A stretch of DNA of 12,078 bases, taken from NCBI GenBank assembly GCA_012513005.1, contig JAAZCZ010000050.1:1-12078 (forward strand). Reading direction: 5' to 3'. Every line of letters starts with the position of its first letter. Position 1 is the first letter of the stretch. Below the pieces are notes generated by a model that did not search any database, was not told the origin of the DNA, and saw nothing but the letters and a program-made list of their open reading frames with translations. This document shows, piece after piece, positions 1-7,258 of the stretch. Made by a program: the position numbers and the translations under genes. The DNA comes from Oscillospiraceae bacterium (GTDB lineage: Bacteria > Bacillota > Clostridia > Oscillospirales > Oscillospiraceae).

Positions 1-36
1 ATTGAATTAGAGGAAGAAATACACAACATTAAATAG
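1..36 (+). CDS. 3' end of an upstream gene (partial)
   Basis: The first 33 bases read in frame 1 as a charged C-terminus, IELEEEIHNIK, followed by TAG. A terminator hairpin begins 37 bases later, as expected for the end of a plus-strand gene. Only eleven residues are visible, so no product can be named. A chance open frame is possible; the following terminator is the main support. Confidence 0.45.
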   Translation: MELEEEIHNIK

Positions 37-72
37 CGCACTGAAAAACATATAATATAAATTGCAGTACGC

Positions 73-107
73 AGGGCGAGAGATTAATATCTTTCGCCCT
101 TTCTTAT
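73..107 (+). terminator. Rho-independent terminator of the left-edge gene
   Basis: AGGGCGA (73-79) pairs with TCGCCCT (94-100). The stem continues through a G-T wobble and AGAT/ATCT around a TAAT loop, giving about 12 pairs, and is followed by TTCTTATT. The T-rich side lies on the plus strand, so it ends plus-strand transcription. Confidence 0.7.
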
Positions 108-110
108 TAA

Positions 111-185
111 AATGGTAGGGAAAAGCTTCCTCCTAAGTCCGAGTGGGGCTTCCAAAGCGCCCGTCGTTGCCCGGTACAGCTAATA
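111..185. repeat. REP-like intergenic repeat fragment, left end
   Basis: GGAAAAGCTTCC at 119-130 and GGCTTCC at 147-153 form partial dyads. They are followed by CCAAAG and CGCCCGTCGTT (158-168). The same short blocks recur, in different order, in the repeat cluster at the right end (CGCCCGTCGTT at 11883-11893, then CCAAAGG). This looks like a degenerate palindromic intergenic repeat rather than coding DNA. Confidence 0.4.
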
Positions 186-192
186 AATCACA

Positions 193-318
193 TTAACTGC
201 CCTGTTCCGAAATGTATATGCTTATTCTCGATGCCATCACCTTGACTGTCTGTTCAAGTGCCTGCGCACCGGTGAAATACGCTTCCGCTTCCTCTTTAAT
301 TATATCTTCCAGCCCCCA
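193..318 (-). pseudogene. 3' remnant of an ABC sugar solute-binding protein gene
   Basis: The minus-strand frame ending at TAA (193-195) encodes about 40 residues. Blocks such as LEDIIKEEAEAYF, then TVKVMASRISIYISEQ, closely resemble the C-terminus of clostridial extracellular carbohydrate-binding proteins, which typically end in an EEAxAYFxG...RxSIYLxE pattern. The frame stays open to about 411, but residues before this block are not recognisable and run into repeat-like DNA at 377-445. No signal peptide, lipobox or rest of the roughly 400-residue protein is present. I infer a gene truncated by a rearrangement; the upstream end of the homology is approximate. A chance resemblance is possible because the fragment is short. 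Confidence 0.5.
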
Positions 319-376
319 CAAGTGTATAGAGCAGTATGATTGTATACAACGGTGTAAGGTGATGGAATACAGTTTT

Positions 377-445
377 GCGGACCGCCAAAGGCGTACTCCA
401 CGCTCCCCCACGGAGATTTATGTGTATTTTACAGAGCAGTCCCTG
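377..445. repeat. Dispersed intergenic repeat, left copy
   Basis: GACCGCC (380-386), a C-rich stretch, CGGAGATTT (411-419), a T-rich stretch and TCCCTG (440-445) follow one another. The same blocks appear in the same order at 11516-11572, where CGGAGATTT and TCCCTG are separated by almost the same distance (30 versus 29 bases). The two copies are diverged but clearly related and lie at opposite ends of the window. Confidence 0.55.
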
Positions 446-518
446 CGCACATTCAAAAAATTTTTTTATTTCGTTTGCTGTCAAAAACATTTCTTAATAT
501 TCTCGCGTGCTATAATGC

Positions 519-550
519 AAAAGCCCCTTCGGAAAATTATCCGAAGGGGC
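519..550 (-). terminator. Rho-independent terminator of the DUF5808-like gene
   Basis: GCCCCTTCGGA (523-533) pairs perfectly with TCCGAAGGGGC (540-550) around a six-base loop. Read on the minus strand the hairpin ends in GGGGCTTTTGC, so it terminates the gene that stops at 568. Confidence 0.85.
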
Positions 551-567
551 AAAATAATAAATAATAA

Positions 568-1956
568 TTACGCAGCCGGGGCTATTCCCACAGGGCCTGT
601 TTTTATCCTCATGAAGGCGTCCTTTGTGGCGCTTTCTGTCATCAGGTTAAACATATATAGCCCGTCATGGGTTTTAATTAGTACAAAGGGAGGTAAATTT
701 GGGTTTAGGCAAATTTTGCCACTGCCAAAGCCCTCTATATTATATCTGCCCTCGGCAAGGTTTTCCAAGCCCGTACCTGCAATTCTGCTTATTTGTGGCA
801 GCTTTTCAAGTAGCTTTATTTCTTCTATTTCGCTGTATTTAATTCTAAACTGCTCATTAACATGAATAATGCTGACTGCCTCACCTGTGTACTCTGCTAC
901 TCTTGGCTCAGCTTCTATTTTCATCATATATACCCCGATTAGCGGCATTGCCAGCAGCAAGAGCAGCAAAACTACCATTGTTATCATGCCCGCAGGTCTG
1001 CCTAAATTCACACCCATATTTATGCCGACTCGGTTATTTATAAAATAGTGCCTGTCCTGCGGATTATAATAGAACATGCCGAAAATCCAGTGGGCATCGT
1101 CGTCCACATATTCGTCTCCCGCCTTTTTTTGCAGGCTCTCCTGCTCTCTTCTGACTGTCATTTCAACATAGACGGCAAGGCAGAGAATAAAGCCCGTGAA
1201 AACAGCTGTTATAATCCCGAACACTATGGGCTTATAAATTGAAACCCAAGCCAAAACAGCATAAACTGCCATTCCCCAAGAAAGCCAGAGCCACATTCTC
1301 GCCCAACCCATGAGTCTGACGTTCGAAAGCACAGTGTTGAGAGCTGTATCAGAGCCTACAACATCCATTCTCTGCCTGTATATAACAGGATAGAGGAAAA
1401 AGCCCAAAACAGCTACAGATGCAAAGCTTGCTCCGAGTATTAAATATCCCAAAAGCTCCTCCTGCGGTCTTAATAAGTAAGACAGCAAAACCGGCACAAA
1501 GCAGATGATAACAGGCGGCAGGAACCAAAGCCGAGACATCTGCGGTTTTAAGCCCCGTCTTATGCCCGGGTCAAACACTCTCTCGGAGCTGCTGACTATG
1601 AGATACCTGCGCTGCTTTTTTATTCTCCGCAGCCTCGTGTTAAAAACAGCGTACACAACTCCCAAAGCAATAAGATACAAAAGAAGCCAAGACAAGAGTA
1701 TGGTCATCATAAGCCCCATGCCCTTAATAAAAGCTAAGGGAACTAATAAAAGCACGGAAATTACTGTGACGGCTAACATAAATAATCTGTATCTGCTAAG
1801 CTCGCTTTTTATTTCCTCGTCTGCTAATGCCTCATTAGGCAGCGTTACTCCGATTACAATATTCTTCTTCGGCTTTGTTTCGTTGAGCAGAAATATAAGC
1901 GAAATTAAAGGCACAATTGCAAAGCTTGCAAGCATAATTATAGTAAATAATGACAT
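568..1956 (-). CDS. Polytopic membrane protein, DUF5808-like
   Basis: A 462-residue integral membrane protein with about eight hydrophobic segments: one at the N-terminus, pairs near 55-105, 140-190 and 220-265, and one near 330-350. After the seventh segment comes a soluble block with DDDAHWIFGMFYYNP and NNRVGINMGVN, which matches the WxxGxFYYNPxD...R.GxGxxxN pattern of DUF5808 domains. About 90 residues follow the last segment and include a bacterial-PH-like stretch. The start ATG lies two bases after the stop of the GntR gene, and its ribosome binding site (AGGGGAG) is inside that gene, so translation is probably coupled. Proteins of this type are commonly encoded beside YtrA-like regulators. 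Their role is unknown; membrane stress or antimicrobial sensing is only a guess. Confidence 0.85.
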   Translation of the reverse strand: MSLFTIIMLASFAIVPLISLIFLLNETKPKKNIVIGVTLPNEALADEEIKSELSRYRLFMLAVTVISVLLLVPLAFIKGMGLMMTILLSWLLLYLIALGVVYAVFNTRLRRIKKQRRYLIVSSSERVFDPGIRRGLKPQMSRLWFLPPVIICFVPVLLSYLLRPQEELLGYLILGASFASVAVLGFFLYPVIYRQRMDVVGSDTALNTVLSNVRLMGWARMWLWLSWGMAVYAVLAWVSIYKPIVFGIITAVFTGFILCLAVYVEMTVRREQESLQKKAGDEYVDDDAHWIFGMFYYNPQDRHYFINNRVGINMGVNLGRPAGMITMVVLLLLLLAMPLIGVYMMKIEAEPRVAEYTGEAVSIIHVNEQFRIKYSEIEEIKLLEKLPQISRIAGTGLENLAEGRYNIEGFGSGKICLNPNLPPFVLIKTHDGLYMFNLMTESATKDAFMRIKTGPVGIAPAA

Positions 1957-1958
1957 AT

Positions 1959-2327
1959 CTATATCTCCCCTCTGTATAGTTTGCCGCAGAGCTTTATAAA
2001 CTCCTCTTCAGACACAGCGGCAAGCCTTGCCTCTGAGGCAATCACCCGCAGCCTTTCGCGAAGACCTTCACCAAGACCGCCTTTTCCAAACTCCTCGGCA
2101 ACAACCGTGCCGCCTCGCCGCTCTGATTTTATATAGCCTTCCTGTTTTAGAAGTGCATAGGCTTTATTCACGGTCATCATATTAACTCCCGCCTCGTCTG
2201 CCATCACGCGGATAGCCGGAATCTTATCCCCGGGCAATAGCTTTTCCGATGCTATTGCGTTTACTATCTGATTGCGTATCTGCTGATAAATAGGCACATC
2301 GCTTCCAAAATCGAGCTTCATAAGCAT
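1959..2327 (-). CDS. GntR-family regulator, YtrA subfamily
   Basis: A 122-residue repressor-type protein. Residues about 10-75 form a GntR winged helix: VPIYQQIRNQIVNAI, then LLPGDKIPAIRVMADE, the recognition-helix region VNMMTVNKAYALLKQEGYI, and a wing with RRGGTVV. The short C-terminal tail without a large effector domain is typical of the YtrA subfamily. The start ATG is preceded by GGGGG at 2335-2339, a usable ribosome binding site. It is first in a two-gene operon with the downstream membrane protein. Its promoter carries a dyad across the likely transcription start, consistent with autoregulation, the usual behaviour in this subfamily. The regulated signal is unknown. Confidence 0.93.
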   Translation of the reverse strand: MLMKLDFGSDVPIYQQIRNQIVNAIASEKLLPGDKIPAIRVMADEAGVNMMTVNKAYALLKQEGYIKSERRGGTVVAEEFGKGGLGEGLRERLRVIASEARLAAVSEEEFIKLCGKLYRGEI

Positions 2328-2357
2328 AGAAATCCCCCCTGACTGAATTTTGTTTTC

Positions 2358-2405
2358 TGTATTGCTTGTTATATATGTTATAATACAAAGCTAACAAAAT
2401 GTCAA
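2358..2405 (-). promoter_or_regulatory. Promoter and putative operator of the GntR operon
   Basis: On the minus strand TTGACA (2405-2400) and TATAAC (2382-2377) are separated by exactly 17 bases, a near-consensus sigma-A promoter. The plus-strand sequence TGTATT (2358-2363) and AATACA (2382-2387) form an inverted repeat centred near position 2372, over the expected transcription start. A direct repeat GTTATA lies inside it. This is a plausible self-operator for the YtrA-type regulator; the binding itself is inferred. Confidence 0.65.
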
Positions 2406-2429
2406 GGGGGATTAATATATTTTTTTATT

Positions 2430-3359
2430 TTATTTGCAGAACATGCTAAATGTCTCTCTGCCCGCTATGCCGTCTTCTTCGATACCGCAGCGTTTTTGAA
2501 ACAAGCTTACTGCTTTTTCTGTTTTCTCACCGTATATGCCGTCTAATTTTCCGGCGGAGATACTAAACCTCAGAAGCAGCCCCTGCACACAGAAAACACC
2601 TATTCCGAGGCTGCCCTTTTTTAGCGGTATTTTTATTGCCGCGCGGGTTTTAGCACCGAATATGCCGTCCTCCAAAATATTTGCTCCGCAGCTTAAATTC
2701 AGCCAATGCTGAACTGTTTTGACTGCCGCTCTTAGCGTCTCTGGTCCAAAAATGCTGTCCACTGCAATGCTTTCCTTTATATAGGGTCTGTTTAGCCAGC
2801 GCTGAAAAATTTCTGTCTCAGCTTTTAGCATCTTATTATCTTGCTCTTTTTTCTCTGCTGCGGGATGCACTTTTTCAGTCGGACTTTCATTGCTGATATT
2901 TTTGCTTCCGCTGCAAATTTCGTCAAACGGATAGTTTCTGCCCGGGCAAACTGTGTTTTTCACATCGCTGTGGCGGATGATTAAAGCTCCCGGGTAGCGG
3001 CTTTTTATGTCTGCTATCAGCAATTTAAGTGCTTTTTTCTGCGCATCGCTCATCTGCTCTCTTTCAAAATTGCCCTCTGCACACACGCCAATCGAAACCC
3101 TGTCTGTCGGCATGCCGGAATGCCCGCCTATCTCGTTTTCCTCTCTGCCCTGCCAAATGCTGCCGCTGCGCCTCACATAGTAGTGATAAGCAATGCCCTT
3201 CCAGCCGAGACCCCTGTGGTACCTGTGAACATTTTTAACATCGCCGCTTGCCGCCGAATGATGCAAAACTATTAAATCAGTTTTAAGCCGCAACACAGGC
3301 ATGCCGCCCCAGACCAAGTTTTCCTTATTTATTATTAGCTTCTCGTTAGTATCTGCCAC
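2430..3359 (-). CDS. N-acetylmuramoyl-L-alanine amidase endolysin
   Basis: A 309-residue peptidoglycan hydrolase cutting the bond between MurNAc and L-alanine. Residues about 25-145 form an Amidase_2/PGRP domain with the expected zinc ligands and catalytic residues: His33 in LHHSA, Tyr58 in GIAYHYYV, His130 in IIRHSDV and Cys138 in TVCPG. The C-terminal half carries peptidoglycan-binding_1-like repeats, marked by four motifs of the form DxIxGxxT (DSIFGPET, DGIFGAKT, DGIYGEKT, DGIAGRET). I chose the GTG start at 3359 because AGGTGG lies four bases before it. An ATG at 3398 in the same frame has no ribosome binding site. The chosen start overlaps the upstream gene by 14 bases. No signal peptide is seen, so release through the holin is expected. 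It is last in the cassette operon, with no terminator hairpin before the GntR promoter. Confidence 0.9.
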   Translation of the reverse strand: MADTNEKLIINKENLVWGGMPVLRLKTDLIVLHHSAASGDVKNVHRYHRGLGWKGIAYHYYVRRSGSIWQGREENEIGGHSGMPTDRVSIGVCAEGNFEREQMSDAQKKALKLLIADIKSRYPGALIIRHSDVKNTVCPGRNYPFDEICSGSKNISNESPTEKVHPAAEKKEQDNKMLKAETEIFQRWLNRPYIKESIAVDSIFGPETLRAAVKTVQHWLNLSCGANILEDGIFGAKTRAAIKIPLKKGSLGIGVFCVQGLLLRFSISAGKLDGIYGEKTEKAVSLFQKRCGIEEDGIAGRETFSMFCK

Positions 3360-3771
3360 TATTCCACCTGCTTTGCTCTGTGCACAGATCCCCTGCATAC
3401 AGATTTTTTATTTCAGTAACTAAGGCTGCACTTTTCCTGCTTATTGCCCTTAGGATTTCCTCATATCTCTCGTGAAAAAAACCTGCCGCTGCCGAATTTT
3501 CGTCAAGTAGCAGCAGGGCTGCCAGCCCGTAGGGCAGGGCTGTTTGTATGTAGTTTTCATCTGTGCCGGAAACGATATCGGAGAGCTTTTCGATTCTTAT
3601 AAAAGGCTCTGCTGAGCCTGCTGCGTGCATAAGCTCGCCCATAAGCAAATTGATTATTGCCGGTGTTCGCCTTATATAGTCTGCATTTCCTGCCGTGCTT
3701 TCGCCCCCGCCGTTTTGCATTTCGTCCATTAGTGCCATTGCCGATTCATATATATTTGCTGCCGTTGCCAT
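3346..3771 (-). CDS. Small phage head-completion/adaptor-like protein
   Basis: A 141-residue, mostly alpha-helical protein directly after the capsid gene. Position, size and sequence style (an N-terminal helix, YIRRTPAIINLLMGEL, then SDIVSGTDENY and TALPYGLAALLLLDEN) resemble the small adaptor or head-tail connector proteins often found after coat genes in clostridial phages. No catalytic motif is visible. ATG is preceded by GAGGGG. Its last codons overlap the amidase start and contain that gene's ribosome binding site, so the two are coupled. Assignment as an adaptor rests mainly on gene order; it could be another minor head protein. Confidence 0.6.
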   Translation of the reverse strand: MATAANIYESAMALMDEMQNGGGESTAGNADYIRRTPAIINLLMGELMHAAGSAEPFIRIEKLSDIVSGTDENYIQTALPYGLAALLLLDENSAAAGFFHERYEEILRAISRKSAALVTEIKNLYAGDLCTEQSRWNSGRY

Positions 3772-3792
3772 TTTCCCCTCTTTTATCCGGCG

Positions 3793-3820
3793 AAGGGCAA
3801 AGGGATTAATCTCTGCCCTT
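3793..3820 (-). other. Intercistronic hairpin after the capsid gene
   Basis: AAGGGCA (3793-3799) pairs with TGCCCTT (3814-3820), with further partial pairing inside. It lies in the largest gap of the cassette apart from the one before the capsid gene. On the minus (coding) strand no U-tract follows; the T-run is on the plus-strand side. It may therefore stabilise or process the capsid mRNA, or slow polymerase, rather than end transcription. Confidence 0.5.
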
Positions 3821-3838
3821 GGCCTTTTTATATCTTAA

Positions 3839-4672
3839 TTAGCCCGCAGCTGTACTGAACGCTGCGTAAATGCCCTTTTCCTTTGCTTTTAGTACAAAGC
3901 AGTCGTGCAGAACTCTGCCCTGAACAACATGTCCGTCAATATCCGGGTGATCGGAAAGCACTCTGAAGGTCTCAATCTTCTTGGGTGCAACTGCCGCGCC
4001 CTTGGCAGCGATGATGAACAGACAGCCCTCCGGCAGATATGAGTCGGGAACTATTCGCACCTGCGCACCGTCAATCGCGCCTATTACTCCGTTTACAAGC
4101 GCCTTCTCACCGCTTTTTTCTATGCCCAGCACCTGCTCTGCTATCTTGAGCTTTATTGCTGTTGTGACACCGATAAAAATCACTCTGTCCTTCTGCGGCA
4201 CATTTTCGTTGCTCATTGCAGCGCCGCCTGCCATCAGCTTTTCAACAATATCAGTTTTAGAAAGCGTGACTGAGTGTGCCTTTGTGCCTGCTCCCTCTGC
4301 CAGCTTTTTAAGACGGTATTTATCCAGCTCGGGAATAATAACGCTGTCGATGTTCTGCCTTAATACCCCGGCTGCCGACTTGATTTGCAGCTGCGAGGTG
4401 TTGTTGCCCTTGTCGATTGCGCCGTTGAAGCTCTTATCCTGCATAACAGTTAGCTCCTGAACTGTGTCGCCCACCTCCTCTAAGTTGCCGAAGCGATTCG
4501 ACACTGCTTCTCTGTTGTAGTCGTTGAGCTTTAAGTCGTCTAGGGTGTAGACCTTAACTGTTGCAACACCTGTCCAGTCGTATTTTTGTGAGAATATGCC
4601 CTCTGTGCAGGATGCGAGCTTAAATCGCTCCGATAGTCTGTCTGATGCCTTTGCTGTTAGATTAATTGCCAT
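3839..4672 (-). CDS. Phage major capsid protein
   Basis: A 277-residue coat protein with the layout of a short HK97-fold capsid subunit. The N-terminal region contains WTGVATVKVYTLDDLKLNDY, typical of the extended-arm/beta part. Then come RFGNLEEVGDTVQELTVMQDKSFNGAIDKGN and IIPELDKYRLKKLA, a pattern I recognise from clostridial phage coat proteins of the P22/N4-gp56-like group. A conserved domain with VIFIGVTTAIKLKIAE and a VPDSYLPEG loop follows. Near full length for this group; no frameshift. The start ATG has a strong site (GGAGGT, five bases). A 56-base AT-rich spacer separates it from the scaffold gene, perhaps giving it extra expression. The HK97 fold is family knowledge, not visible directly. 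Confidence 0.85.
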   Translation of the reverse strand: MAINLTAKASDRLSERFKLASCTEGIFSQKYDWTGVATVKVYTLDDLKLNDYNREAVSNRFGNLEEVGDTVQELTVMQDKSFNGAIDKGNNTSQLQIKSAAGVLRQNIDSVIIPELDKYRLKKLAEGAGTKAHSVTLSKTDIVEKLMAGGAAMSNENVPQKDRVIFIGVTTAIKLKIAEQVLGIEKSGEKALVNGVIGAIDGAQVRIVPDSYLPEGCLFIIAAKGAAVAPKKIETFRVLSDHPDIDGHVVQGRVLHDCFVLKAKEKGIYAAFSTAAG

Positions 4673-4728
4673 AAATTACCTCCGAATTTGTTATATTATT
4701 TATATTTCTTTGTTTACTTTTTTTGCTC

Positions 4729-5253
4729 CTAAAAGGCTCCCCAGCCTAAGTCAAAGGCGTCAGGGCTTTTTGCAGAGCTGTCTGAATTTTGGCTGCCCGT
4801 CGTTCTTATTATTTTTTCGTTTTTTCGTTTTGCTTCTGTAAGCTCGGCTTTTAGCCTGTTTATCATAATTTCCTGCTCCATTAGCCTGCTTTTAGTTTCA
4901 TGCTCCCTATATGCCGAAACTAAGCTCTCGCCGTTTTGCAGTTTTTCCCAAACCTCGTCCGGAATAATGTCGTATTCTCCGCTAATAAGCCTTGCAGCAG
5001 CCTCGGGATATAGCCTTAAAAACTCCCTTGCATCCTCGGTGTCTTCCGATTTTTCAGTTTTTTCTGCTTTTTCGTCCACGCTTAAATAGGGCTGCGTATT
5101 TTCCTCCGCTTTTTTGCCCTCCTCACCATCTAAGCTAATTTCATCTGCTAAAAAGTCTTTTTCTTTTTCACTTTCACTTTGGCTTAAAATCTCTGCTTTA
5201 TCATCCTCATAAAAAGCTTCGTTTAGATTTTCTTCATTTAAATGCTCATGCAT
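4729..5253 (-). CDS. Putative capsid scaffolding protein
   Basis: A 174-residue, very acidic and polar protein lying between the portal and coat genes, the classic scaffold position. Residues 1-80 are rich in Glu, Asp, Lys and Ser with little hydrophobic content and are probably disordered. A short structured block follows (FLRLYPEAAARLISGEYDIIPDEVWEKL), then a helix likely to form a coiled coil (about 115-148). The C-terminus DAFDLGWGAF resembles the terminal motif of clostridial scaffolds and may contact the coat protein. Its ATG overlaps the portal stop in TAATG, and GGAGGG inside the portal gene serves as ribosome binding site, so the two are coupled. Function is inferred from composition, helix and position. 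Confidence 0.7.
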   Translation of the reverse strand: MHEHLNEENLNEAFYEDDKAEILSQSESEKEKDFLADEISLDGEEGKKAEENTQPYLSVDEKAEKTEKSEDTEDAREFLRLYPEAAARLISGEYDIIPDEVWEKLQNGESLVSAYREHETKSRLMEQEIMINRLKAELTEAKRKNEKIIRTTGSQNSDSSAKSPDAFDLGWGAF

Positions 5254-6671
5254 TAACTTAACCCTCCTATGTTCTCTTCTCTTAGTTTTATTGACTCAAT
5301 CAGCCCTCTGCGGTCTGTTATGTAGTCATCCGGTATCCGCTCTAAATAGTCTAAAACAGATATTTTCCCCGCTGAGAGCAGGTTGTCGAGTGTCTGCGTA
5401 GCAGCTATTTCGCTCCAATACGAGGATGAGCCCACCTTGAGCCTAAGCCCGAGATTTAGCTCGTTTAGCTCTTCGTCGTCACTCTTCATAAAATCTATAT
5501 AAATCCTTCCAAGCTCCAAAACCGAGTCATATAAATTCTGTTTGGAAAGCTCAGACGGCGTTGCCGAGGCTCTTTGCAGAGCTATAATCGCCGAGGTGTT
5601 GTATGGAATTGTGTCGCCCAGGGCTGCCCCCGTTGCGCCCAGCATAGACTGTGTCATCTCAACTGTGAGTTTAATAAAATCCGCTATCTGCGGAGATACA
5701 TGGGCAGGGTCAAGCAGCTTTGCCACATTGTCAACTCCGCCGCCGTTAACACCTATTGCCCTGCCTATTCCGTTATCCCATTCGCTCACCCTCGTTTTAT
5801 CGAACACCACCTTTGGGTATGCCGTTGTCATGAGCGAAAGCAGTGTCATTGCAAAGAGCTTGTTTACATATATCTGATTCGGGATAAGCCCCGTTATAAG
5901 TGCCTGACCGTGATATGAATCTCGCACATAATCCCAGCAGAGCCATGTCACAGGATATAGCCTAAGCCCCAATGCCCAAGGCGGGCGCACTACTGCGTTT
6001 TTGCAGTATTCTGCGGCTATTATTCCCCCGCTTTCGTCTTTGTGCAGCCTCAGTATCACTGTTGCCCGGGCATCATCGCCCGTTTCTCCTGTTTCGTCGG
6101 GCAGTATCTCCTCCGGATTTGTGTTTCCGTAGTCTGCCGCCCTTTTTCTTATATTGCTCACCCGTTCACGGCGAGTGATTAATATATAAGGCTGGTTTTG
6201 AACCCTTTTTTCCTCCGGATTGCCAAAGCCCACACGGGTGTTTGCAATAAGCTCTGTTTTAATTTCGCCCGTTTCCTCATCCCAAAAGCTGTATGTTGCC
6301 GCGTCTCCGTCTACTGCCGCATTGCGCATATATTCCCGCACCAAAGACGGAATTTTGTTCTCGTCAAAAATATACGCCAGCTTTTCGTTTATCTGCTGCG
6401 CCCTTTCTTCATATGCTTCTCTTCGCTCCCTGCCGCGCACAGCAGCTTCTATTGTGATTTTGTCCGATGTATTTGATGCCACTGTGAAAAGCGTCACTCT
6501 TTTAAGAAAATTAAAAACGGGTGTGGGCAGCCCGTTTGACACAACCCCCTCCCACTGCCTCCCGACAAAGAAGTTTTCGTTAACACGCACGGTATCATAA
6601 AGACCTATGCTCTCCTTGTAGCGGCACATTTTTTCATACTCTGCCCAAACCTGCTCACAGCTAATATTCAT
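5253..6671 (-). CDS. Phage portal protein
   Basis: A 472-residue portal protein, the dodecameric ring that would form one vertex of a capsid and normally docks the packaging terminase. The N-terminal block NFFVGRQWEGV and PVFNFLKRVT is typical of podoviral/P22-like portals from Clostridia. So are the middle stretch LIPNQIYVNKLFAMTLLS and the C-terminal NTSAIIALQRASATP (helix and tunnel-loop region). It is shorter than P22 gp1 (about 725 residues) and lacks a long barrel. Its ATG overlaps the upstream stop by four bases (ATGA), with AGGGAG upstream. No terminase gene is adjacent, although terminase usually precedes portal; that absence is the oddest feature of the cassette. Confidence 0.85.
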   Translation of the reverse strand: MNISCEQVWAEYEKMCRYKESIGLYDTVRVNENFFVGRQWEGVVSNGLPTPVFNFLKRVTLFTVASNTSDKITIEAAVRGRERREAYEERAQQINEKLAYIFDENKIPSLVREYMRNAAVDGDAATYSFWDEETGEIKTELIANTRVGFGNPEEKRVQNQPYILITRRERVSNIRKRAADYGNTNPEEILPDETGETGDDARATVILRLHKDESGGIIAAEYCKNAVVRPPWALGLRLYPVTWLCWDYVRDSYHGQALITGLIPNQIYVNKLFAMTLLSLMTTAYPKVVFDKTRVSEWDNGIGRAIGVNGGGVDNVAKLLDPAHVSPQIADFIKLTVEMTQSMLGATGAALGDTIPYNTSAIIALQRASATPSELSKQNLYDSVLELGRIYIDFMKSDDEELNELNLGLRLKVGSSSYWSEIAATQTLDNLLSAGKISVLDYLERIPDDYITDRRGLIESIKLREENIGGLS

Positions 6672-6925
6672 AGATACTTATGCTCCCTCTCGTTTGTATG
6701 AACGCTGTAGCTGAGTATGTTCGATAGCCCCTGTGTATACATTTCCTGCTGTCTCCTGCGACTTAGTTTCCCGCCTTTTAAAGAAGCTTCGCTTGTTCTT
6801 ATTTGTTTTGCGCTGCTGCCTTCAAGCATTTTAGCTGTTCTGTCTGCTGCCCGCATTGCAGAGAGCGATGTCGCCATGCATACAGCAGAGCAAAATGCCA
6901 CATATAATATTGCCCAGACTGTCAT
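6668..6925 (-). CDS. Small membrane-anchored protein of the cassette
   Basis: An 85-residue protein of unknown function. Residues 1-23 form one hydrophobic segment (MTVWAILYVAFCSAVCMATS), with two cysteines, that could anchor it in the membrane. The rest is polar and basic, with KGGKLSRRRQQEMYTQ followed by LSNILSYS. I start at the ATG at 6925 because GGGAGG lies just before it; an upstream TTG at 6937 would place the ribosome binding site inside the coding region. The stop overlaps the portal start (ATGA). Coupling to the portal suggests a role in the same process. Similar short proteins with an NILSY-like C-terminus occur in clostridial phage clusters, but none has a role I can name. Confidence 0.7.
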   Translation of the reverse strand: MTVWAILYVAFCSAVCMATSLSAMRAADRTAKMLEGSSAKQIRTSEASLKGGKLSRRRQQEMYTQGLSNILSYSVHTNEREHKYL

Positions 6926-6951
6926 ATTACCTCCCAATTATTCTTACAAAT

Positions 6952-7245
6952 TCAAAGCCCGATACCCGAGAGCAGATACGCCAAAACAGCAGCTGTTAAT
7001 GCCCATATAACCTTGTCGAAAAGCTCGCTCCAGCGCTTTGCCGGAATAGCGGTTAAGGTCTTTACATCTGCCTTAATCTCGCCCACATCCTTTTTTATAT
7101 GCTCCTGCTCAACACTAAGAGTGCCGAGCCTTGCAGAAAGCTCGCTGTGCAGCCCCTGCACCTTTTCCAAGCTTTCAAGTCTCATGCTGTTTTCACCCAG
7201 TCTCTGCACGCACCTTTGAAGCTGTTTTTCTATTTTGTTCTGCAT
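6952..7245 (-). CDS. XhlA-like holin-associated membrane protein
   Basis: A 97-residue protein with a long amphipathic helix (about 1-68, heptad-like pattern in RLESLEKVQGLHSELSARL and VGEIKADVKTL). One C-terminal transmembrane segment follows (KVIWALTAAVLAYLLSG). This is the architecture of haemolysin XhlA-type proteins, which in Bacillus PBSX work with a holin and an amidase in lysis. ATG is preceded by AGGGGG. It sits directly after the holin gene. XhlA membership rests on architecture and context; other phage coiled-coil/TM proteins look similar. Confidence 0.65.
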   Translation of the reverse strand: MQNKIEKQLQRCVQRLGENSMRLESLEKVQGLHSELSARLGTLSVEQEHIKKDVGEIKADVKTLTAIPAKRWSELFDKVIWALTAAVLAYLLSGIGL

Positions 7246-7258
7246 GTAGCCCCCTTGC

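Noticed and set aside
212..865. 217-codon plus-strand open frame
   Set aside because: It runs antisense across the DUF5808-like gene, its terminator and repeat DNA, with no protein-like composition or ribosome binding site.
2430..3398. Amidase start at the ATG at 3398
   Set aside because: No ribosome binding site precedes it and the overlap with the upstream gene would be 53 bases; GTG at 3359 has AGGTGG at good spacing.
5542..6600. Several plus-strand frames of 68-126 codons within the portal gene
   Set aside because: They are antisense shadows of a well-supported portal protein and have no recognisable domains.
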